Below, piece by piece: positions 16,517-24,551 of a stretch of 64,000 bases of DNA. The position numbers were made by a program, and so were the translations under genes. The DNA is from Halorussus vallis (lineage in GTDB: Archaea > Halobacteriota > Halobacteria > Halobacteriales > Haladaptataceae): contig NZ_CP100000.1 of NCBI RefSeq assembly GCF_024138165.1, positions 1,798,001-1,862,000 of the forward strand, given 5' to 3'. Every line of letters begins with the position of its first letter. Positions within the stretch are counted from its first letter, which is position 1. The notes below the pieces were generated by a model. The model was not told the DNA's origin, ran no database searches, and saw only the letters and a list, made by a program, of their open reading frames with translations.

Positions 16517-18985
16517 TCAGTTTCCGCGCTCGAAGGCGTAGACTCGACCGTCCGCGTCGCCGACGTAGACGCCGGTGTCGTCGACCGCGGGCGTCCCGTA
16601 GAGACAGCCGAACGTCTCGTACCGAGCCGTCTCGGAGCCGTCGGCCGCGTCGAGCGCGTAGATTCGCCGGTCGTCGGAGGCGACGTAGACCGACCCGCCG
16701 GCGACCGCCGGGGCGCTGACGGACTGGCCGGTCCGCATGAAGTGCGGGAGGTCGTCGGCGAGGTCGAAGCGCCACCGCTTCGACCCGTCGGCCGCGTCGT
16801 ACGCGAGCAGTTCGCCGTCCGAACCGGCCTCCGACCCGCCGATGGACTGGCCGGCGTCGTAGACGCCGACGGCGTACACCGCTCCGTCGGCCGCGACGAG
16901 CGAGTCGACGGCGTTCGAGTCGTCCGAGAGCGGGGCGCGCCAGCGCTCGGTCCCGTCGGCCGAGCGAGCGACGAGCGCGCCGTCGCCCGCCGACTCGCCG
17001 ACGTAGAGGGTGCTGTCGGCGGCCGCCAGCGCCGAGGTCGACTCCCCGACGGTCGCCCGGCGTTCGCCGGTTTCGCCGTCGAGAATCCAGACGCAGTTCT
17101 CGGTCGGGACGTAGACCGCGCCGTCCATCGCGACCACCGAACCGGTGATCACGTCGTCGATACGCTCCTCGTCGGGCGAGGACCGGTAGACCCACCGGCG
17201 CTCGCCCGTCTTCGCGTCGAGCGCGGTGACCGCCGAGTCGGTCTCGGCCGCGTCCTCGTTCGCGAAGTAGACCGCGCCGCCGGCGACCGCCGGTCGGCCG
17301 ACGCCGTCGGCCACGCGGGTCCGCCACCGCTTGTCGCCGGTTTCGGCGTCGAACGCGTACATCGTCCACGGCGACTCGGCGCGCTCGCCGACGCCGTAGT
17401 AGACTGTGCCGTCGGCGACGACCGGCCGGTAGCTCATCGGCCCCTCGTAGCCGGTCGGCGCGTGCTTCCACTTCACCTCGCCGGACTCCGCGTCGAACGC
17501 CCGGAGGACGCCCTCGAAGTCGACCACGTAGGCGACGCCGTCGGCGACAGTCGCGTCGGTCCGGGTACCTGCGGTCACGTCGGCCCGCCAGCGCGCGGCC
17601 GACTCGCCCGAGATGGCGTAGACGTAGCCCGCCCGGCCGGAGACGAACACCGCGCCGTCGAGGACCGCGACGCTGCTCGGCGAGGCGTAGGGCTGGGGCG
17701 CCCGCAGGGGGACCCGCCAGCGCTCGGTCCCGTCGGACGGGTCGAGTTCCACGACCGACTCGGGTTCGGACTGGTCTTCGCTCAGGGTCGTGCAGTAGAC
17801 CGCGTCGCTCCCGGCAGATATCGACCGGCCGAGGCCGTCGACCTTCCACTCGATGGACCCGTCTTCGGCGTTCGCGGCCCAGATCAGTTCGGGGACGTAG
17901 ACCCGACCGTGGGCGACGGTCGGCGGGCGCGCGAGGCGCTTGGGTTCGAGGTCGGTCCGCCAGCGGACCGACGACCCGGCGACGTCGACCGCGAGCAGTT
18001 GGGCCGTGAGCCCCGAGAAGTCGCCCGAGTCCGTGCGAGTTTCGTAATAGTGGCCGGTGAGGTAGACCGTCCCATCGTCGACCGCGGGCGCCGAGAGCCG
18101 GGGGTTGTGGGTGTCGTCGCCAAAGACGTCGACGCGGCTCTCGGTCGTGCCGTCGGCGGCGTTCAGGCGGAACAGCGTCCCGTGGTCGACCGCGTAGACC
18201 GAGCCGTCGCCGACCGCCAGCGAGAACGGCGTCGAGCGGTAGCGGGTTCCCACCGTCCCGCTCCCGGAGAGTTCGGTCTTCCAGGTCCGGTCGCCGGACG
18301 CGGCGTCGAGCGCGTAGGCGAACCGCCGGTCGTCGCCGCCCAAGATCATCGTCACGTAGGCCGCGTCGCCGTCGACCGTCACGGCCGACGACTGGTCGGT
18401 TTCGTCGGTGGGGGCCGACCCGCAGGAGTCGCCGCTCGCGGCGTCGTTGCGCTCGGGGGCCGTGAACGTCCACTTTCGAGCGCCGTCGCCCGCTCCGAGC
18501 GCGTAGACGTGCGGGCCGGTGGCGACGAAGACGGTGTCGCCCTCGACGGTCACCGGACCGACGTCGGAAACCGAGCCGAGTTCCGTCTGCCACTCGACGG
18601 ACCCGGACGCGACGTCGAGCGCGCTGACGGTGCCGCCGTCGTCGAAGGTGTACGCGGTGCCGTCGGCGACGACCGGCGAGGCGAGGTCGGGTTCCCGGTC
18701 GTCGCAGACCTTCGTGCTCCAGTCGATCCACGGCGTCGACGCGACGCCGCGCGCGTCGGGATTCGCGCCGGTGTTGCGGGCGTCGCTGTGGTAGGTCGTC
18801 CACGCGCCGCCGACGGAGGGGGAGTCGGCGGGCGACCGGTCGACGGTCTGCGGGTCGCTCCGGGCCGCGCGCTCGGGGGCCGCGTCGGCCGACGTCCCGG
18901 TGCCGACGCCGGCGAGGGTCGCCGCGCCGAGCGAGAGACCGACAGTCTTCAGGAGGGTGCGCCGTTGGGCGTGTGGCTCGTTCAT
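16517..18985 (-). CDS. Large Tat-exported PQQ-like beta-propeller protein
   Basis: An 822-residue secreted protein. The twin-arginine signal HAQRRTLLKTVGLSLGAA is followed by about a dozen or more repeats of the kind VADGTVYVG...ALDAASGD.RW across the whole length, probably two propellers. Active-site residues of quinoprotein dehydrogenases (vicinal Cys pair, WDYD) are absent, so it is likely structural or ligand-binding. ATG 18985 is preferred over an in-frame ATG at 19030 because a TATA-like TTTATTAT (read on the other strand) lies about 28-35 nt upstream of it. It is related to the 1.5-kb propeller but lacks PKD domains. Confidence 0.85.
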   Translation of the reverse strand: MNEPHAQRRTLLKTVGLSLGAATLAGVGTGTSADAAPERAARSDPQTVDRSPADSPSVGGAWTTYHSDARNTGANPDARGVASTPWIDWSTKVCDDREPDLASPVVADGTAYTFDDGGTVSALDVASGSVEWQTELGSVSDVGPVTVEGDTVFVATGPHVYALGAGDGARKWTFTAPERNDAASGDSCGSAPTDETDQSSAVTVDGDAAYVTMILGGDDRRFAYALDAASGDRTWKTELSGSGTVGTRYRSTPFSLAVGDGSVYAVDHGTLFRLNAADGTTESRVDVFGDDTHNPRLSAPAVDDGTVYLTGHYYETRTDSGDFSGLTAQLLAVDVAGSSVRWRTDLEPKRLARPPTVAHGRVYVPELIWAANAEDGSIEWKVDGLGRSISAGSDAVYCTTLSEDQSEPESVVELDPSDGTERWRVPLRAPQPYASPSSVAVLDGAVFVSGRAGYVYAISGESAARWRADVTAGTRTDATVADGVAYVVDFEGVLRAFDAESGEVKWKHAPTGYEGPMSYRPVVADGTVYYGVGERAESPWTMYAFDAETGDKRWRTRVADGVGRPAVAGGAVYFANEDAAETDSAVTALDAKTGERRWVYRSSPDEERIDDVITGSVVAMDGAVYVPTENCVWILDGETGERRATVGESTSALAAADSTLYVGESAGDGALVARSADGTERWRAPLSDDSNAVDSLVAADGAVYAVGVYDAGQSIGGSEAGSDGELLAYDAADGSKRWRFDLADDLPHFMRTGQSVSAPAVAGGSVYVASDDRRIYALDAADGSETARYETFGCLYGTPAVDDTGVYVGDADGRVYAFERGN

Positions 18986-19012
18986 CCACGCGGCTTTTCG
19001 ATGCACGACAAG

Positions 19013-19020
19013 TTTATTAT
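19013..19020 (-). promoter_or_regulatory. TATA-like box of the 16.5-19.0 kb propeller gene
   Basis: On the minus strand ATAATAAA at 19020-19013 stands 28-35 nt before ATG 18985. This supports that start over the ATG at 19030. Confidence 0.5.
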
Positions 19021-19137
19021 CGGGAGGCAAAACTGTGTCAGAAAATCGGACGAACCGCTTATGGACCGGCTAGACGTTCCATCTCGGCGGAACGTCCATC
19101 GCAACACCTTTCCTCGTCATGGCGCAACCGGCTACCG

Positions 19138-19551
19138 ATGGAGGTTCGTCTCGGCCGCAGGTTCCAGTGGGTCGGCGTCGCGCTCGTCGCGGGAGTCATC
19201 TTCTACGGGTCCGTCCTCGACTCGCCGGGTGCGAGCCTATCGCCGACCGGTCCGCTCGGACTGGTCGGCCTGGACAAGTGGCTCCACGCGCTGGGGTACG
19301 CCGCGCTCGGGGCCGCGCTGGCGGTCGCGCTCCGGGGCGACGCCGACCGCGCGATTCTCCTCGCGGTCGTCGTCTCGGTCGGCTACGGCGTCGGCATCGA
19401 GTTCGTGCAGGCCGCGATTCCCGCCCGCCACTTCTCGGTGGCAGACATGGCGGCAGACACCGTCGGGGCCGCGGTCGGCGCGGGGGCGACCGCAGGCCTG
19501 CTCCGCCTGCTGGAGCGCGTTCGGCGGCGCGCCGCCGCCGAACGCATGTAG
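19138..19551 (+). CDS. VanZ-like membrane protein
   Basis: A 137-residue protein with about four helices and the VanZ family marks DKWLHALGYAALGA and IEFVQAAIPARHFSVADMAADTVGA. VanZ-type proteins are small integral membrane proteins of poorly known biochemical role, first linked to teicoplanin resistance in bacteria. In archaea no cell-wall role is expected. The start ATG 19138 gives MEVRLGRRFQW before helix 1. The last codons (VRRRAAAER) are encoded by a perfect 13-bp hairpin just before the stop. Confidence 0.85.
   Translation: MEVRLGRRFQWVGVALVAGVIFYGSVLDSPGASLSPTGPLGLVGLDKWLHALGYAALGAALAVALRGDADRAILLAVVVSVGYGVGIEFVQAAIPARHFSVADMAADTVGAAVGAGATAGLLRLLERVRRRAAAERM
19517..19545. terminator. 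Perfect 13-bp hairpin overlapping the vanZ 3' end
   Basis: GCGTTCGGCGGCG (19517-19529) and its exact complement (19533-19545) enclose CGC. It ends 3 nt before the TAG at 19549, so coding and hairpin functions overlap. No T-run follows directly, so a processing or stability role is as likely as termination. Confidence 0.6.
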
Positions 19552-19598
19552 CGCTCGACTAAACGTTCGACCGGTTTCGTGAATCTTCACCAGCCGCC

Positions 19599-19835
19599 GG
19601 AAGCGCTCGGTGACACGAACCACCGGGAGCGCCCGACCGACTGAACCGCCGGAAGCGCTCTACCGACCAGCCGGCAGAAGCGCCCGACTGACCAACTGCC
19701 GGGCGGGACTGAAAGGGGCCGCCCGCTCGCGGGCCGGAGGCCCGTGGTCGTCTCAGCGACCCCTATCCGGCGAGCGGCGGAGCCGCGAGGCGGATATGTC
19801 GGTGAGCGACCGCGAGCGGGCGGGGGCTTTCGAAG
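19599..19835 (+). repeat. Family A dispersed element, copy 1 (upstream of raSEA)
   Basis: The 452-nt gap 19552-20003 holds no gene. Four 25-26-nt units with GGAAGCGCTC-like cores (19599, 19625, 19651, 19676) lead into GGGCGGGACTGAAAGGGGCC (19701-19720). After CAGCGACCCC comes a hairpin, TATCCG (19764-19769) with CGGATA (19791-19796), nesting GCGGC-gga-GCCGC. Then ATGTCGGTGAGCGACCGCGA and the closing GGGGGCTTTCGA at 19822-19833. The closing motif lies about 170 nt before the RaSEA start. Two further copies are at 21.2 and 29.9 kb. Confidence 0.75.
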
Positions 19836-20003
19836 TATTCGCTGTCGCAGTTACGATTTTCTCATCACGAAACGGGCGGCCAGCGATTTCCGGGGCGGTC
19901 ACATTTCCCGCGAGTCCGCCGGTCTAATACCAGCAATCGAGGACCCAGACCCCTTCTTCTCGTAGCGAAGCCGCTTTACGGACCCGACCGCTACGTCCCG
20001 CCA

Positions 20004-21089
20004 ATGAGCAAGCCGAGTCCCGACGTGTACGAGCAGGGCCGGGGGATGGACGCGCACAACAAGGTGATGCGCGAGATACGGGCCCAGAAGGACAAGACGT
20101 ACGACCCCCACGAGCCCACCCGGGTGTGGATCGACGAGGACCGGACGCCCGACGGTGTCTACCAGAGTCTCACCATCATCCTCAACACCGGCGGGTGTCG
20201 GTGGGCGCGGGCCGGCGGGTGCACGATGTGCGGCTACGTCGCCGAGTCGGTCGAGGGCGGGTCGGTGGCCCACGAGGCACTGATGGACCAGATTCAGGCC
20301 TGCCTCGACCACGAACAGGAGCAGATAGAGGCCGGCGAGGCCGACGGAAAGTGCGGCCTGGTGAAGATGTACACCTCCGGGTCGTTCCTCGACGAGCGCG
20401 AGGTCGGCGCCGAAACCCGCCGGGCCATCGCCGAGACGTTCGCCGACCGCGACCGCGTCGTGGTCGAGAGCCTGCCGGACTTCGTCGACCGCGAGAAAAT
20501 CGAGGACTTCACCGACCAGGGCCTGGAAACCGACATCGCGGTCGGCCTCGAAACTGCGACCGACCGAGTGCGCCACGACTGCGTGAACAAGTACTTCGAC
20601 TTTGAGGACTTCGTCTCGGCGAGCGAACACGCCGAGGCCGCTGGCGCGGGCATCAAGGCCTACCTGCTGATGAAGCCGCCGTTCCTCAGCGAGTCCGAGG
20701 CCGTCGAGGACATGAAGTCCTCCGTGCGCCGCTGCGCGGAGTACGCCCACACCGTCTCGATGAACCCCACGAACGTCCAGCGCTACACCATGGTCGACCA
20801 ACTCTACTTCCGGGACGGCTACCGCCCGCCGTGGCTCTGGTCGGTCGCCGACGTCCTGGAGGACACCGCCGACGCCGACGCAATCGTGGTGTCGGACCCC
20901 GTGGGCCACGGGAGCGACCGCGGCCCCCACAACTGCGGCGAGTGCGACGACCGGGTCCAGAAGGCCATCAAGGACTTCGACCTCCGCCAGGACCCCTCGG
21001 TGTTCTCGGAAGTGTCCTGCGAGTGCGAGGCGACCTGGGAGGCCGTGATGGAGCGCGAGAAGAGCTACAGCCTGCCGCTGGCGCGGTAG
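20004..21089 (+). CDS. raSEA: Archaeosine biosynthesis radical SAM protein RaSEA
   Basis: A 361-residue radical SAM enzyme. The cluster motif is C-x7-C-x2-C (GGCRWARAGGCTMCGY), the spacing found in the Elp3-like RaSEA family. Other marks are KMYTSGSFLDEREV and LPDFVDREKIEDF. Cysteine-rich pairs near the C-terminus (CGECDDR, CECEATW) may bind metal. RaSEA works with ArcS to turn the lysine adduct of preQ0 at tRNA position 15 into archaeosine. ArcS itself ends at the left edge of the window, about 20 kb away. It is monocistronic, flanked on both sides by Family A elements. Confidence 0.88.
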   Translation: MSKPSPDVYEQGRGMDAHNKVMREIRAQKDKTYDPHEPTRVWIDEDRTPDGVYQSLTIILNTGGCRWARAGGCTMCGYVAESVEGGSVAHEALMDQIQACLDHEQEQIEAGEADGKCGLVKMYTSGSFLDEREVGAETRRAIAETFADRDRVVVESLPDFVDREKIEDFTDQGLETDIAVGLETATDRVRHDCVNKYFDFEDFVSASEHAEAAGAGIKAYLLMKPPFLSESEAVEDMKSSVRRCAEYAHTVSMNPTNVQRYTMVDQLYFRDGYRPPWLWSVADVLEDTADADAIVVSDPVGHGSDRGPHNCGECDDRVQKAIKDFDLRQDPSVFSEVSCECEATWEAVMEREKSYSLPLAR

Positions 21090-21203
21090 CGATTCGAGAC
21101 GGGCGAGCATAGCTCTAACCGGCCACCCGCGGTTCTCGGCGACGTTTTCCACCGCCTCTCAACGACGACCAGCCGACGGTGAGGCTCGGCGACACAGCTC
21201 GTA

Positions 21204-21386
21204 GGGCGGGACCGAAAGGGACCGGGCGCTACACGAACCCCGGCGACGTGTTCGTGAGCGAAGCGAACGAACGCTCGGAAGACGAGCGAAGCGATGTCTT
21301 CCGGTGTAAGCACCGCATGGAATACCCTTCGGGCACGACCGAGGGGCGCAACGAGTTGCGAGAGTCGAGCGTCCGGGGGCTTTCGA
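21204..21386 (+). repeat. Family A dispersed element, copy 2 (upstream of a lipoprotein gene)
   Basis: The 393-nt gap 21090-21482 holds this copy. Opening motif GGGCGGGACCGAAAGGGACC (21204-21223) and closing motif GGGGGCTTTCGA (21375-21386) match copies 1 and 3. The middle is unrelated in sequence but contains its own hairpins, GGAAGAC/GTCTTCC and CGCAA-cgag-TTGCG. The closing motif is 97 nt before the next gene. Confidence 0.7.
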
Positions 21387-21453
21387 GGCGGTGCTGTTCA
21401 CAGTTGTTGCGGTCTTCTACAGCGAGCAGATATGATTCCAGTGAAACAGCATG

Positions 21454-21462
21454 CTTATTTTT
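21454..21462 (+). promoter_or_regulatory. TATA-like box for GTG-started lipoprotein gene
   Basis: CTTATTTTT lies 21-29 nt before the GTG at 21483, fitting a leaderless transcript and supporting that start. Confidence 0.5.
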
Positions 21463-21482
21463 GACGGCTGTAGACACTATCT

Positions 21483-22307
21483 GTGAACCGCCGCCCCTTC
21501 CTCCAATCGCTCGCAGCGGGGAGTGCACTCCTGACGGCAGGATGTGCCTCGTCACTTCCCGGAACCGCCAACCAACCGGAAACTGCCGACGTGTTCGAGG
21601 AGTATCGGTTCGAGGGAACGGAGCTCGTCGTCGAGTTCCGAGACACTGCCGACGTTCGAAAGGTGGTCCTCTATAACTCGTCCACGGACGAAGAGTACGA
21701 GGTCATCGAGCACCCACCGAGTGTGGTCCGGTTTCGAGTCGTATTCCCGGACCGGATGGACACGTCCATCGCTGACTCTCTCCACGTCAAGGCCAAGACC
21801 TCGGACGGGTGGGCCGAGGAGTGGATTTCCGAAACCGTTCACGCTCACTTGGAGGGCATCGAAGTCCTCCAGGATGGCCGCGCTCGATTTGACGTGATGA
21901 ACCAGGGTCGAGCGCCGCTTCTCATTCAGTTCGTCGGGATTTACGGCGATGTCCCGAACCCGACGGTCGACCCGCAAAACGACTCGTTCGACCGGTCGTC
22001 GCTCGACTACGGTCCGAGCATCATCGGCATCGGAGAAAACCGACCGCTCACTCCGTCTCGAACCGATCTCGTCGTTCCCTCGGGGGAAACGGCATCATTT
22101 GAGACAAGGTACGCCCCGTTCGCGTTCCTAAACGGTGCTGACGCAGCGGACTGCAGCGGCAAAGAGCGAACGGGCCAGCTTGCGGTCGTGCACGCGTCGG
22201 GAGGCAGTGCCTCGTACTCGTTCTCGTACCGCCTCAGCGGGGACCCGACTGCCGTCGAGGGACGCTCGGCAGAAATCTGCAATCTCACGGATTCTCCACG
22301 GAATTGA
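21483..22307 (+). CDS. Tat lipoprotein of unknown function
   Basis: A 274-residue secreted protein. The N-terminus NRRPFLQSLAAGSALLTAGC combines a twin-arginine signal with a lipobox (TAGC), so it should be lipid-anchored outside the cell. The body is beta-rich (TELVVEFRDTADVRKVVLYN, FETRYAPFAFLNG) with two later cysteines (ADCSGK, EICNLT) that could pair. No known domain is recognised. It starts with GTG, supported by a well-placed TATA-like box. Confidence 0.75.
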   Translation: MNRRPFLQSLAAGSALLTAGCASSLPGTANQPETADVFEEYRFEGTELVVEFRDTADVRKVVLYNSSTDEEYEVIEHPPSVVRFRVVFPDRMDTSIADSLHVKAKTSDGWAEEWISETVHAHLEGIEVLQDGRARFDVMNQGRAPLLIQFVGIYGDVPNPTVDPQNDSFDRSSLDYGPSIIGIGENRPLTPSRTDLVVPSGETASFETRYAPFAFLNGADAADCSGKERTGQLAVVHASGGSASYSFSYRLSGDPTAVEGRSAEICNLTDSPRN

Positions 22308-22452
22308 TTTAGTCTCGCCGGCTGTGTCGAAATCGTCGTCACGCCCTTCGATTTGCTACGAAGGTAGTTTCCGGCCGCATCCCCGGAAACCAGTGAGGAG
22401 AGCAGCTCTTCGCTGTGTTAACTTTAAGGGGTGTCAAAAGAGCGAAAACGAC

Positions 22453-22983
22453 CTAAAACCACTCGCCGCCACAGCCCATGCTCGTTTGAACCGTCTGGCT
22501 CCGCGTCTTCCCTTCCTCGACCAACACGTCGGTCGCCGACTCGTTGCAGTCGAACTGCGAGCGCGGGACCCCGACCGTCTTCGACCGGTTGCCGACGGCG
22601 ATTCCGATTCCGTATTTCCGGGACTTCCTCAACTCCATCGCGAGCACCGACTCTGGTTCGAAATCGTAGCTTCGCTCGAACCACGGATTCTGACTCCCGC
22701 CCGGACCGATTCCCACCTTAATCTCCCGACGCTCGCCGGTCCGATTCCAGACCCACACTTGGTGGGTCTGCGTACCGCTTTTGCCGACCACCAGCGCGGC
22801 GAACGGCGTCGGGGTTTCCTCGGCAAAGGGTATCGGAAGACGTCGTTTCACGGTATCTCCGGACTCCTGGCGAACGGCCGGAGGACCGCCGACGAACGGT
22901 ACCGACGACGCACAGCCAGCGAGTCCGGCGATGAGCGCGGTTCCGGCGAGTCCGAGGAAACGGCGTCTCGTGGGCGCGCTCAT
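22453..22983 (-). CDS. Tat lipoprotein, second of a paralogous pair
   Basis: A 176-residue lipoprotein: TRRRFLGLAGTALIAGLAGC is a Tat signal with lipobox. The C-terminus FDCNESATDVLVEEG...TSMGC closely matches that of its neighbour, with two conserved cysteines that may form a disulfide. The middle (QVWVWNRTGERREIKVGIG, FEPESVLAMELRKSRKYGI) looks like a small beta-sandwich. Its ATG overlaps the stop of the upstream paralogue by 4 nt. Function unknown. Confidence 0.75.
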   Translation of the reverse strand: MSAPTRRRFLGLAGTALIAGLAGCASSVPFVGGPPAVRQESGDTVKRRLPIPFAEETPTPFAALVVGKSGTQTHQVWVWNRTGERREIKVGIGPGGSQNPWFERSYDFEPESVLAMELRKSRKYGIGIAVGNRSKTVGVPRSQFDCNESATDVLVEEGKTRSQTVQTSMGCGGEWF

Positions 22984-23657
22984 GCGGTCGTCGTCGAGCA
23001 GGCCATGCTGGTCGTGATGGTGCTCGTCTCGACGTTCTCGGGGCCGACGAGAACGTCCGTGGCCGAGTTGTTGCAGTCGAGTCGCGAGCGCTCGACGGTG
23101 ACGGTTTCGGCGCGGTCGCCCGCCCGTATCGTCAGTTCGTACGCGCGGGGTTCGCGCAGTTCCACGAGACCCGGCTGACCCGGGTCGAGTTCGACGGTGC
23201 GGTCGAGCAGCGTCGTCCCGTCGGTGGTCAGCACGAGGGCGACCGACAGCGCCGCCTCGGTGTCGTTCCACACCGCCACGACGTGGGTCTTGTGCGCGAA
23301 CGTGTCGGCCGGGCGCTCGCCGACCGCGAACGCGAGTTCGGGGTCGGTCGCCTCGGTCCGCCGGAGGTCGCGCGCCCGCGGAACGCCGCGGTCGACGTCG
23401 CTCGGAGCGACTTCCCGGACCGCCGGAGGTTCGCTGTCGGTCGTCGGCGCACCGGTCGTGGTCTTCTCGGTGCCGCCCGCGGTCGTGTCGGTGCTGGTGG
23501 TGAGCGCCGTCGTCCCGCCAGTCGTGTCCGTCGTCGTCTCGTCGCCCGTCGATTCGGGGGTCGAACCGAGACAGCCGGCGAGCGCGAGGGAACCCGCGCA
23601 CGCCCCGGCGGCGGTTCGGAGCAGTCGTCGTCTGGGGAGCGTTCGTCCGGAGGGCAT
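22980..23657 (-). CDS. Tat lipoprotein, first of a paralogous pair
   Basis: A 225-residue lipoprotein: PRRRLLRTAAGACAGSLALAGC is the Tat signal and lipobox, followed by a Thr-rich linker of about 45 residues. The folded part (THVVAVWNDTEAALSVALVL, VELREPRAYELTIRAGDR) ends LDCNNSATDVLVGPE...TSMAC, matching the next gene. ATG 23657 is chosen because it directly precedes the signal. The pair is probably a tandem duplication that has diverged in all but the C-terminal Cys motif. Confidence 0.75.
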   Translation of the reverse strand: MPSGRTLPRRRLLRTAAGACAGSLALAGCLGSTPESTGDETTTDTTGGTTALTTSTDTTAGGTEKTTTGAPTTDSEPPAVREVAPSDVDRGVPRARDLRRTEATDPELAFAVGERPADTFAHKTHVVAVWNDTEAALSVALVLTTDGTTLLDRTVELDPGQPGLVELREPRAYELTIRAGDRAETVTVERSRLDCNNSATDVLVGPENVETSTITTSMACSTTTA

Positions 23658-23943
23658 ACCGTTCGCGTCAGTTCGCCAAGGTAAGTGTCTTCTGCTGCTA
23701 TGCGGGCCGATTTCGCCCGACGGCACGGCGACGTTTCCGCGGTTACGGGGGTTTCCGTCGCGGCCTGACTCGCGGTAAAGCGGCGTTCCCGGACGTAGGT
23801 TCGTCCTACCGGCGAGATACGCGGCGGATAACAAAGTCCTCCTCCGGCCAACGCCTGTCCCGGGGGTGGCACACCGAGGGCGGCGCGGTCGGCGTCCGGG
23901 GGAATTCGCCGTCGCGCCGCCGACCCGGTGTGTCGGACGATAA

Positions 23944-24069
23944 ATGTCCGAGGCAAGGGGCGACTACGAAACCGTCTTCTGTTCGAACGGCTGGATAGAG
24001 ATACGCGACCGGAGCGACACCGACGACCAGTGGATAGCCACCGACGCGCCCGTCGAGGTCGAGCGATGA
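23944..24069 (+). CDS. 41-residue haloarchaeal mini-protein
   Basis: A short acidic protein with the pattern YETVFCSNGWIEIRDRSD then DDQWIATDAPVEVER, like a family of tiny haloarchaeal proteins of unknown role (DUF7331-like, from memory). Its TGA overlaps the ATG of the next mini-gene (ATGA). High-G+C codon choice matches its neighbours, which supports it being real. Confidence 0.65.
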   Translation: MSEARGDYETVFCSNGWIEIRDRSDTDDQWIATDAPVEVER

Positions 24070-24239
24070 CCGCGGCGGCGGCGCTGGCGGTATCCGCACT
24101 GTTCGCGGTGTCGGCGACGCCGGCGGCCACCGCGGGACCGCTATCGACGTGGTCGCTGCTGATGGTCGTCGCGTGGATGGCCGTCGTCGGCGTGGTCTGG
24201 TTGCTGTTGATAGCCTACGGGCGAGCGACGCCGGGCTAG
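24066..24239 (+). CDS. 57-residue membrane mini-protein
   Basis: Two hydrophobic stretches (LAVSALFAVSATPAATA and LLMVVAWMAVVGVVWLLLIAY), either a signal peptide plus one helix or two helices. It overlaps the preceding 41-residue gene by 4 nt, so the two are co-translated. Function unknown. Confidence 0.6.
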   Translation: MTAAAALAVSALFAVSATPAATAGPLSTWSLLMVVAWMAVVGVVWLLLIAYGRATPG

Positions 24240-24360
24240 AGCGATTGGAGGTCTGCGAATCTGTGGGGGTTTCCGGGCGAGTTTGGATAGGATAGTTCGG
24301 TCGGATTCGGTTTTTCTCTGCGGATTTTGGCGCACTCGAATCCACACCGTCACTCCGAGT

Positions 24361-24430
24361 GACTGCAACGGTACCTGTGACGACTACCGTGACCGCTACT
24401 TACACTCCACATACGAGTGTCCGTGGCGGC
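24361..24430 (+). repeat. Family B dispersed element, copy 1 (3' of purQ)
   Basis: The 312-nt gap 24240-24551 has no gene. A T-rich stretch (GGTTTTTCTCTGCGG near 24310) is followed by an ACYGCN-type tract, ACTGCAACGGTACCTGTGAC then GTGACCGCTACTTACACTCC. This resembles copies at 28.4, 34.4 and 49.3 kb. It lies about 130 nt past the purQ stop, antisense to it. Confidence 0.5.
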
Positions 24431-24551
24431 TCGCGGTGCTGTCGTTGTCTTCTCGTGGTACAGTTACCGAATCGTGAACTGCGAACGACACCCAGAAGAT
24501 ACCCAGAACACGGAATCCAGAAACCGACGCCAAAATCGCCACGCGAGGAGA

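Noticed and set aside
16742-19582. 946-codon plus-strand open frame opposite the large propeller gene
   Set aside because: It is the complement of a repetitive real gene. Its composition is not protein-like, and it runs through the divergent promoter and the vanZ gene in another frame.
19701-19720. CRISPR repeat suspected from the GACTGAAAG motif in Family A
   Set aside because: No regularly spaced array of identical repeats with unique spacers. The motif occurs once per element.
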